DNA of 10,706 nucleotides, from NCBI GenBank assembly GCA_025357995.1, contig JANYLF010000230.1, forward strand, positions 1 to 10,706, in the 5' to 3' direction. Shown in pieces: positions 6,523-10,706 of the stretch. Numbering within the stretch: the first letter of the stretch is position 1; each line of letters opens with the position of its first letter. The notes below the pieces were generated by a model. The model made no database searches, was not told the DNA's origin, and saw only the letters and a list, made by a program, of their open reading frames with translations. The DNA comes from Acidimicrobiia bacterium (lineage in GTDB: Bacteria; Actinomycetota; Acidimicrobiia; IMCC26256; JAENVU01). The translations under genes were made by a program, and so were the position numbers.

Positions 6523-6528
6523 AACCTA
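6523..6528 (-). promoter_or_regulatory. Putative -10 box TAGGTT, leaderless start of 152-aa gene
   Basis: TAGGTT on the minus strand, six bases and then the GTG at 6516. This fits the TANNNT-plus-start arrangement seen at other operon-first genes in the window. No clear -35 box is visible. Confidence 0.45.
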
Positions 6529-6557
6529 TTCATTTCGACACGCGAATTGGCTGCTGT

Positions 6558-6586
6558 ACCCCGCGATATGCGATCGCAATGCGGGT
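6558..6586. repeat. Nested inverted repeat after the acyl-CoA dehydrogenase operon
   Basis: The 10-bp palindrome TGCGATCGCA (6569-6578) is flanked by CCCGC (within 6558-6564) and GCGGG (6581-6585), which also pair. It lies just after the minus-strand stop at 6592, so it could form a stem ending the operon transcript. No T-tract follows, so terminator function is only a suggestion. Confidence 0.35.
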
Positions 6587-6591
6587 TTCGG

Positions 6592-7722
6592 TCAGATGCC
6601 GATGCGCTGGGCCAGCAGCTCGCGGTGGTACGTAGCATCACCGAAGAGGATTTCGGACGACTTCGCGCGCTTGAAGTAGAGGTGCGCGTCATGCTCCCAG
6701 GTGAAGCCGATACCGCCGTGGATCTGAATGTTCTCGGCGGCGGAGTGGAAGTACGCGTCGGAGCAGTAGGCCTTCGCGAGTGACGCCACGACCGGCAACT
6801 CATCGTTGTCCTCGGCCGCAGCCCACGCCGCGTAGTACGCCGCCGACTTCGCCGACTCGGTCTCCAACAGCATGTCGGCACACTTGTGCTTGATCGCCTG
6901 GAACGAACCGATCGGACGACCGAACTGTACGCGGTCCTTCGCGTACTGCACCGACTCGTCGAGCACGTACTGCGAGCCACCGACCATCTCATTGCAGAGA
7001 CCGACCGACGCCTGGTCGAGCGTCTTGGAGAGTGCGTCCCAGCCCGCGCCCGCGGTGCCGAGCAACTGACCCTGCACGCCGTTGAACTCGAGCTTGGCCT
7101 GCTTCCGAGTCTGGTCCATCGTGGCCAACGCCGTGCGCGTGAGACCCGCCGCATCGCCGTCGACGGTGTAGAAGGAGATGCCGTCGGTGCCACTCGTGCC
7201 CGCGGCGCGCGCCGCGACCACGACAAGGTTCGCGATATGGCCATCGAGCACGAACATCTTGGTGCCGGACAACGTGGCGCCGTCACCCGAAGGCGTGGCC
7301 TCGAGCGTGATTCCCGACGCGTCCCACTTGCCGTTCGGCTCGGTGAACGCCAGAGTCGCGATGGTCTCGCCACTCGCGATGCCCGGCAGCAGCGCGGCTT
7401 TCTGATCCTCCGTACCGGCGTTGAGGATCGCGTTCGCCGCGAGCACCACCGTCGAGAAGTACGGCGCGCACAAGAGCGCTCGACCTTGCTCCTCGAGCAC
7501 GATGCCGAGCTCGACCCAGCTGAAGCCCTGGCCGCCGTACGCCTCGGGAATGTGGAGGCTCTGGAGCCCGAGCTCGTTCGCCATCTGCGACCAGACCGCG
7601 GGGTCGTACCCCTCGGTGGTCTCCATCAGGCGCCGCACTTCGGTCTCGGGGCTCTTGGCCTCCAAGAATTTCCGCACGGCGTCGCGCAGTTGGTCCTGCT
7701 CTTCGGAAAAGGCGAAGTTCAA
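6592..7722 (-). CDS. Acyl-CoA dehydrogenase subunit, likely non-catalytic partner
   Basis: An acyl-CoA dehydrogenase fold of 376 aa, oxidising or helping to oxidise an acyl-CoA to the 2-enoyl-CoA with FAD, in the cytosol. Marks are FAFSEEQDQLRDAVRKFL at the N-terminus, LHIPEAYGGQGFSWVELG (56-73), the FAD-region AFTEPNG (125-131), DRVQFGRPIGSFQAIKHKCADM (263-284) and QIHGGIGFTWEHDAHLYFKRA (333-353). It ends in SSEILFGDATYHRELLA, the ending style of FadE28/FadE27-like subunits. Where the neighbour has Glu248 (GFERG), this protein reads TLDQASVGL (about 234-242) with no Glu, so it probably lacks the catalytic base. The start is a TTG preceded by GAGGAAGG at 7730-7737 with seven bases of spacing. 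The longer frame upstream of 7722 lies inside the previous gene and is not family-like. The gene follows its partner by 13 bp. Confidence 0.9.
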   Translation of the reverse strand: MNFAFSEEQDQLRDAVRKFLEAKSPETEVRRLMETTEGYDPAVWSQMANELGLQSLHIPEAYGGQGFSWVELGIVLEEQGRALLCAPYFSTVVLAANAILNAGTEDQKAALLPGIASGETIATLAFTEPNGKWDASGITLEATPSGDGATLSGTKMFVLDGHIANLVVVAARAAGTSGTDGISFYTVDGDAAGLTRTALATMDQTRKQAKLEFNGVQGQLLGTAGAGWDALSKTLDQASVGLCNEMVGGSQYVLDESVQYAKDRVQFGRPIGSFQAIKHKCADMLLETESAKSAAYYAAWAAAEDNDELPVVASLAKAYCSDAYFHSAAENIQIHGGIGFTWEHDAHLYFKRAKSSEILFGDATYHRELLAQRIGI

Positions 7723-7729
7723 GGGGTTT

Positions 7730-7737
7730 CCTTCCTC
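7730..7737 (-). promoter_or_regulatory. Ribosome-binding site GAGGAAGG fixing a TTG start
   Basis: The minus strand GAGGAAGG overlaps the TGA stop of the upstream acyl-CoA dehydrogenase gene and stands seven bases before the TTG at 7722. It decides the start of the second subunit and implies translational coupling between the two. Confidence 0.75.
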
Positions 7738-8923
7738 AGCGGGGCTCACGCGGGAGACCGAGCACCCGCTCACCAATGATGTTGCGTTGAATCTCACTTG
7801 CACCGGCGTAGATCGTTTCGGACCGGCTGACCATGAAGATGCGGTGGAACTCGTCGAGGGCATAGTCCTTGCCGGGGTCGCCGGCAATCAACGTCGCGTC
7901 GGCGCCGAGTACGTGCATCGCCCGCTCACCGAGGGTGCGATGCCAGTTGCTCCAGTACAACTTGCCGATGCTGCTCGATGGTCCGATCACGCCCTTCTTC
8001 ACGAGGTCCGTGAGCATGCGCATGCCGTTGAACTTCATGACCTGCACGCCGATATAGGAATCTGCGAGCTCCTGACGGATCGTCGCGTTGGTGGACGCGC
8101 CGTTCTCACGTGCGACGTCGATGAGTGCCGCGACTTCGTTCTGGAACGCGAGCTGCTGGGACAAGAACGCAGTGCCACGCTCGAAGCCGAGCGTGGCCAT
8201 CGCGACCTTCCACCCTTCGCCCACGTCGCCGACGACGTTCTCCTTCGCGGTACGCGCGTCGTCGAAGAACACCTCGTTGAACTCCGCGGTGCCCGTCATC
8301 TGCTTGAGCGGTCGCACTTCGATGCCCGGTTGGTCCATGGGGATCAGGAGGTACGACAAGCCCTTGTGGCCGACGCTCTCCGGGTCGGTGCGCACGACCG
8401 CGAAGCACCACTGGGCGCGATGCGCCATCGTGGTCCACACCTTCTGGCCGTTCACGACCCACTCGTCGCCGTCGAGTTCCGCGCGCGTGGAGACGTTCGA
8501 CAGGTCCGAACCCGCGTTGGGCTCCGAGTATCCCTGGCACCACATCTCCTCCACCGACTGGATCTTCGGGAGGAAGCGCCGCTTCTGATCTTCACGCCCG
8601 TACGCGAGCAACGTGGGCGAGAACAGTCCCTCACCGAAGAAGCTCGCGCGCGGCGGGGCGTCCGCACGCGCGTACTCCTCGTTGAAGATCACCTGCTGGC
8701 TGAAATCGAGCGCGCGACCGCCGTATTCGACCGGCCACGACATTCCGACCCAGCGATCCGCGCCGAGGACCCGCTCCCACGCGATACGCAGGTCGTAGTT
8801 GTCCTCGTCGGACGGGTCGCCACGACCCGCCAGCTCCCGGAACTCACCGACGAAATGCTCGGTCAGCCAAGTCCGCACCTCGTCACGAAAGGCGGCTTCA
8901 TCGGGCGTATCGCGGAAATCCAT
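7736..8923 (-). CDS. Acyl-CoA dehydrogenase, likely catalytic subunit
   Basis: An acyl-CoA dehydrogenase of 395 aa catalysing FAD-dependent alpha,beta-desaturation of an acyl-CoA thioester, the first step of beta-oxidation. Marks are MDFRDTPDEAAFRDEVRTWL at the N-terminus, WPVEYGGRALDFSQQVIFNEE (63-83), the FAD/substrate segment CQGYSEPNAGSDLSN (129-143), KVWTTMAHRAQW (161-172) and the C-terminal IYAGASEIQRNIIGERVLGLPR (371-392). The MCAD-type base position (YEG in MCAD) is Ala here (YAG). Glu248 in GFERG lies where isovaleryl-CoA and long-chain dehydrogenases hold their base, so it is the likely catalytic residue. Together with the downstream subunit this resembles the heteromeric FadE28/FadE29-type enzymes of actinobacterial steroid side-chain degradation, but the substrate cannot be read from sequence. 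The ATG at 8923 is preferred over the GTG at 8947, which lies within the promoter and operator region. Confidence 0.93.
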   Translation of the reverse strand: MDFRDTPDEAAFRDEVRTWLTEHFVGEFRELAGRGDPSDEDNYDLRIAWERVLGADRWVGMSWPVEYGGRALDFSQQVIFNEEYARADAPPRASFFGEGLFSPTLLAYGREDQKRRFLPKIQSVEEMWCQGYSEPNAGSDLSNVSTRAELDGDEWVVNGQKVWTTMAHRAQWCFAVVRTDPESVGHKGLSYLLIPMDQPGIEVRPLKQMTGTAEFNEVFFDDARTAKENVVGDVGEGWKVAMATLGFERGTAFLSQQLAFQNEVAALIDVARENGASTNATIRQELADSYIGVQVMKFNGMRMLTDLVKKGVIGPSSSIGKLYWSNWHRTLGERAMHVLGADATLIAGDPGKDYALDEFHRIFMVSRSETIYAGASEIQRNIIGERVLGLPREPR

Positions 8924-8932
8924 GGGTCGGCG

Positions 8933-8938
8933 ACGGTA
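8933..8938 (-). promoter_or_regulatory. Putative -10 box TACCGT of the acyl-CoA dehydrogenase operon
   Basis: TACCGT (minus strand) is nine bases before the ATG at 8923, with no Shine-Dalgarno sequence between. The palindrome at 8941-8954 occupies what would be the -35/-10 spacer, a common place for a repressor operator. Confidence 0.45.
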
Positions 8939-8940
8939 CT

Positions 8941-8968
8941 TGACCACCCGGTCAGGTCGCTACCTGAC
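8941..8968. promoter_or_regulatory. Two overlapping palindromes, candidate repressor operators
   Basis: TGACC-ACCC-GGTCA (8941-8954) overlaps GTCAGGT-CGCT-ACCTGAC (8951-8968). Both are perfect, each has a 4-bp spacer, and their centres are 12 bp apart. Repeated TGACC/GGTCA half-sites beside a fatty-acid or steroid catabolic promoter suggest a dimeric repressor, TetR family being common for such operons. No regulator gene is in the window, so the protein is unknown. Confidence 0.6.
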
Positions 8969-9038
8969 TACTCGTCCGCCTTGTCTGCCCGTCCGGCTTC
9001 GTCCCCAGCACCCCCACCAGATCCATGTCAGCTCTGAT

Positions 9039-9054
9039 CCGGGACACCTCCCGG
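9039..9054 (+). other. Short hairpin within the 8924-9289 gap
   Basis: CCGGGA (9039-9044) and TCCCGG (9049-9054) form a 6-bp stem with a CACC loop. The CACCTCC at 9045-9051 is complementary to GGAGGTG at 9234-9240. The rest of 8969-9112 shows no gene: reading frames there are short or low quality, with only other small GC-rich stems. Confidence 0.3.
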
Positions 9055-9112
9055 GCTGCTCGCCTCCGCAAGCTCCGGCTCGGGAGCGTGTCACACGCCG
9101 TCACCCTTCCAG

Positions 9113-9213
9113 ACGGGGACCGATGTCTCGCCGAGCACGAGTTCTCACCAGGAGTGAGTGTCAACGAACGGAGGGTGAGCTGTCTGAGTGAGCGGTGAGA
9201 TGTCGGTCCCCGT
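9113..9213 (+). ncRNA. Candidate structured RNA or 5' leader with 21-pair stem
   Basis: Positions 9113-9133 pair without interruption with 9193-9213: 21 base pairs, three of them G-U, of which the outer 11 (ACGGGGACCGA with TCGGTCCCCGT) are perfect. The 59-nt loop contains a 5-bp hairpin (CTCAC 9144-9148, GTGAG 9154-9158) and four copies of GTGAG. TCTCACC at 9143-9149 could also pair with GGTGAGA at 9194-9200, competing with the long stem. The element sits 76 bp upstream of the MBL-hydrolase start on that gene's strand, so it may be its leader or a separate small RNA. It does not match a riboswitch family I can recall. The three G-U pairs favour function as plus-strand RNA over a DNA site. 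Transcription is not shown. Confidence 0.45.
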
Positions 9214-9231
9214 AAACCGCGCCGAGCAGAT

Positions 9232-9241
9232 AAGGAGGTGA
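9232..9241 (+). promoter_or_regulatory. Orphan Shine-Dalgarno sequence AAGGAGGTGA
   Basis: Ten bases exactly complementary to the 16S rRNA 3' end, but no ATG, GTG or TTG lies at usable spacing, and the MBL start is about 50 bases away. The TGA inside it (9239-9241) closes a 13-codon frame from the ATG at 9200, which has only a weak ribosome site. It may be part of the leader's regulation or a chance match. Confidence 0.4.
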
Positions 9242-9275
9242 CAGAAGTCCAGGAGATTTTGTCGCACCCCAGGAG

Positions 9276-9281
9276 TACCTT
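9276..9281 (+). promoter_or_regulatory. Putative -10 box TACCTT of the MBL hydrolase gene
   Basis: TACCTT lies eight bases before the ATG at 9290 (five before the GTG at 9287), again the TANNNT-plus-start pattern. An AGGAG at 9271-9275 is 14 bases from the ATG, too far for a good ribosome site, so a leaderless transcript is plausible. If so, the structured region upstream would not be in that mRNA. Confidence 0.4.
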
Positions 9282-9289
9282 GCCCAGTG

Positions 9290-9898
9290 ATGCTTCCCGC
9301 CCACTACGAGACCAGCGACGTGCGGATCGACAAGTACATCGTCGGGCCGTTCGAGAACAACGTCTTCGTCATTCGCGACAAGGCGTCGGGCGAGGCGCTG
9401 CTCATCGATGCGGCCAACGAACACGAGCTGCTCATCGAGGTCTGCCGCGCCACCGGCGTCCGACGCGTGCTCACCACCCACGGCCACTGGGATCACATCC
9501 AAGCCGTGACCGCCGTGCGCAATGCCGGCATCGAGGTCGGGATCGCGGAGGCGGATGCGGCGATGTTGCCGAGCTACGACTTCACCATTCCGGATGACGA
9601 CGTCGTGACCGTTGGCACATTGCGGCTCCGCACGATCCATACGCCCGGTCATACCCCGGGATCCACGTGCTTCCTGCTGGAGGGACATCCCATCCTATTC
9701 AGCGGCGACACGCTGTTCCCGGGTGGGGCCGGGAACACCATGACCGAGGGCGCGAGCTTCAATCAGATCATCAACTCGATCGATCGGCGCCTGTTCACGC
9801 TGGCCCCCGACACGCTCGTGCTGCCCGGTCACGGCCTCGACACCACCGTCGGGACCGAACGCCCGAGCCTCGACTCCTGGATCGAGCGGGGCTGGTGA
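9290..9898 (+). CDS. Metallo-beta-lactamase fold hydrolase (glyoxalase II-like)
   Basis: A 202-aa MBL-fold metallohydrolase with a full set of metal ligands: HGHWDH at residues 64-69 (His64, His66, Asp68, His69), His121 in TPGHTPGS, Asp140 in FSGDTLF and His181 in LPGHG. This is the glyoxalase II/hydroxyacylglutathione-hydrolase-like subgroup by size and motifs, acting in the cytosol on a thioester or related substrate; the actual substrate is not readable. There is no signal peptide, so an antibiotic-degrading secreted lactamase is unlikely. The start is either ATG 9290 or the adjacent GTG 9287; ATG is preferred on spacing from TACCTT. The upstream frame closes at a TGA at 9239. The next gene, egtA, belongs to thiol synthesis, so a role in mycothiol- or ergothioneine-linked detoxification is possible but inferred. 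Confidence 0.9.
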   Translation: MLPAHYETSDVRIDKYIVGPFENNVFVIRDKASGEALLIDAANEHELLIEVCRATGVRRVLTTHGHWDHIQAVTAVRNAGIEVGIAEADAAMLPSYDFTIPDDDVVTVGTLRLRTIHTPGHTPGSTCFLLEGHPILFSGDTLFPGGAGNTMTEGASFNQIINSIDRRLFTLAPDTLVLPGHGLDTTVGTERPSLDSWIERGW

Positions 9899-9907
9899 AC
9901 CACGGAC

Positions 9908-9923
9908 GGTTCTGTAACGAACC
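9908..9923. repeat. Inverted repeat GGTTC-N6-GAACC between MBL and egtA genes
   Basis: Perfect 5-bp arms at 9908-9912 and 9919-9923, just after the MBL stop. It has no T-run and is short enough to be chance; an operator or weak terminator is possible. Confidence 0.25.
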
Positions 9924-9948
9924 TCACAGTGTCGGAACAGAAACCTCG

Positions 9949-10023
9949 ATGCATCTCACCACTCTCTGGAATGCGCCGGCCCGGAACCTGGTTTGGGTAG
10001 CCGCGCACTTCGGCCACCGCTAG
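9949..10023 (+). CDS. Possible 24-codon ORF upstream of egtA
   Basis: ATG at 9949 to TAG at 10023 gives a 24-residue peptide opening MHLTTLWNAP and ending WVAAHFGHR, closing seven bases before egtA. Three of its residues are His, the precursor amino acid of ergothioneine, but they are not clustered as in classical His leader peptides. There is no ribosome-binding site before the ATG, and the candidate SigR-type promoter for egtA (9968-9993) falls inside it. That makes a leader role unlikely if the promoter is real. Confidence 0.15.
   Translation: MHLTTLWNAPARNLVWVAAHFGHR
9968..9993 (+). promoter_or_regulatory. Candidate SigR/SigH-type promoter GGAAT-N18-GTT for egtA
   Basis: GGAAT at 9968-9972, exactly 18 bases, then GTT at 9991-9993. 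This equals the consensus of Streptomyces SigR (GGAAT-N18-GTT) and closely resembles mycobacterial SigH sites. These are the thiol-oxidative-stress sigma factors. The transcript would begin near 10000, about 30 bases before the egtA ATG. Low-molecular-weight thiol genes are known members of this regulon. Confidence 0.6.
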
Positions 10024-10030
10024 GACAACC

Positions 10031-10706
10031 ATGCCCTCCCCTCGCCCCACCCTGACGATCGCTGACGCCTGTGCAGTGATCAGTGAGGCGGGATTCGGTG
10101 TCCGGCCCCCGGGCGTCGGGCTCGAACTCGAATGGTTCGTCACCCGTGATGGCGCGCCCGTGACGGATCCGACGGTGATCCGGGGAGCGATCGACGCACG
10201 CGGCCCACTTCCGAACGCCAGCCGAGTCACGTTCGAGCCCGGCGGCCAGATCGAGATCAGTGCGCTGCCGTCGCTCACGGGAGCAGCCGCACTTGCTATT
10301 GCCGAGGAGGACGCCGCCGAGGTCATGGTGCGCCTCGCCGACGCGGGCATGCGCGCGATTGCCATCGGGCTGGATGCCGGTGCACCGCGTTCGCGCGTGA
10401 TCGACGAGCCGCGGTACCGCGCGATGGACGAATACTTCTCGGAGCGTGGCACCGCGGGCGCACGCATGATGTGTGCGACCGCGTCGATGCAGATCAACGT
10501 CGGCTTCGCCGACGACCTCGATCAGCAGTGGGAGCTCGCGCACGATCTCGCGCCAATTCTCGGAGCCATCTTCGCTCATTCTCCACTCGTCGCTCGGCGC
10601 CCGAGCGGCTGGCAATCGAGCAGGCTCGCGGTCTGGGCCGCACTCGATCCGCCCCGCACGCGACCCGTCGCGGCCCGCGCGGATGCTCGCAATGACTGGA
10701 CCCGGT
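10031..10706 (+). CDS. egtA: Glutamate-cysteine ligase EgtA, ergothioneine biosynthesis (3' partial)
   Basis: EgtA joins glutamate and cysteine with ATP to give gamma-glutamylcysteine, the sulfur donor for EgtB in the mycobacterial ergothioneine pathway (cytosol). The reading frame is open from ATG 10031 to the window end (225 codons plus one base) with no stop. Marks are GVGLELEWFV at residues 28-37 (paired Glu, metal/ATP region), RVTFEPGGQIEISALPS at 65-81, DEPRYRAMDEYF at about 125-136, MMCATASMQINVGFA at 145-159, and SPLVARRPSGWQSSRLAVW at about 184-202, as in the EgtA/GCS2-like family. The ATG has a weak AGGA five bases upstream. egtBCD-type genes would be expected beyond the window edge but cannot be seen. 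A generic glutamate-cysteine ligase is the alternative, though these motifs favour EgtA. Confidence 0.88.
   Translation, partial: MPSPRPTLTIADACAVISEAGFGVRPPGVGLELEWFVTRDGAPVTDPTVIRGAIDARGPLPNASRVTFEPGGQIEISALPSLTGAAALAIAEEDAAEVMVRLADAGMRAIAIGLDAGAPRSRVIDEPRYRAMDEYFSERGTAGARMMCATASMQINVGFADDLDQQWELAHDLAPILGAIFAHSPLVARRPSGWQSSRLAVWAALDPPRTRPVAARADARNDWTR

Noticed and set aside
7723..7887. 55-residue N-terminal extension of the second acyl-CoA dehydrogenase
   Set aside because: It lies inside the preceding gene in another frame and is Ser/Thr/Pro-rich; the TTG at 7722 with GAGGAAGG upstream matches the family N-terminus.
7421..9037. A 538-codon plus-strand open frame opposite the acyl-CoA dehydrogenase genes
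   Set aside because: It is antisense to two genes with strong family motifs and has shadow-type composition; long antisense frames are expected at this GC content.
8952..9164. 70-codon minus-strand frame in the gap before the MBL gene
   Set aside because: No family resemblance, low-quality composition, no start signal, and it overlaps both the putative operator and the long stem.
9238..9597. 119-codon frame starting within the AAGGAGGTGA sequence
   Set aside because: Its start is inside the ribosome site itself, and most of it is an out-of-frame shadow of the well-supported MBL hydrolase.

Overview
The window looks like chromosomal DNA from a high-GC actinobacterium. I infer an uncultured or little-studied member of Acidimicrobiia or a related deep lineage. 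The reasons are the very high GC content, GTG and TTG start codons, a mycobacterial-style paired acyl-CoA dehydrogenase operon, an actinobacterial ergothioneine gene (egtA), and start codons placed directly behind TANNNT -10 boxes, which is typical of leaderless actinobacterial transcripts. No rRNA, tRNA, CRISPR array, insertion sequence or phage gene is visible.

Layout. (1) Positions 2-4145, plus strand: a cell-surface glycan operon with three tandem GT4 glycosyltransferases (the first cut by the window edge) and an SDR sugar-nucleotide enzyme most like GDP-4-dehydro-6-deoxy-D-mannose reductase. The genes overlap or nearly touch. (2) 4170-4940, minus: an alpha/beta-hydrolase whose nucleophile and catalytic His positions both look substituted. 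It starts only 14 bp from the divergent DUF1802 gene (4955-5575, plus). (3) 5586-6516, minus: a 62-aa conserved-looking small protein and a 152-aa membrane-anchored protein. Between them lies about 280 bp holding a 13-codon ORF behind an extraordinarily long Shine-Dalgarno sequence, competing hairpins and a perfect 13-bp inverted repeat. (4) 6592-8923, minus: two acyl-CoA dehydrogenase subunits, probably one heteromeric enzyme, with two overlapping palindromes (a putative operator) at the promoter. (5) 8924-9289: a non-coding stretch with a 21-pair long-range stem and an orphan Shine-Dalgarno sequence. It precedes (6) a metallo-beta-lactamase-fold hydrolase (9290-9898, plus). (7) From 10031 to the window end, plus: the 5' part of egtA (glutamate-cysteine ligase of ergothioneine synthesis), preceded by an exact match to the SigR/SigH thiol-stress promoter consensus.

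The genes form separate functional units rather than one system. They are surface glycan assembly, acyl-CoA beta-oxidation under a probable local repressor, and thiol/redox metabolism (ergothioneine and perhaps the MBL hydrolase). The least ordinary material is non-coding or nearly so: 5795-5996 and 9113-9241, both candidate structured RNAs or leaders I cannot assign to a known family. All promoter and RNA calls were made by eye.
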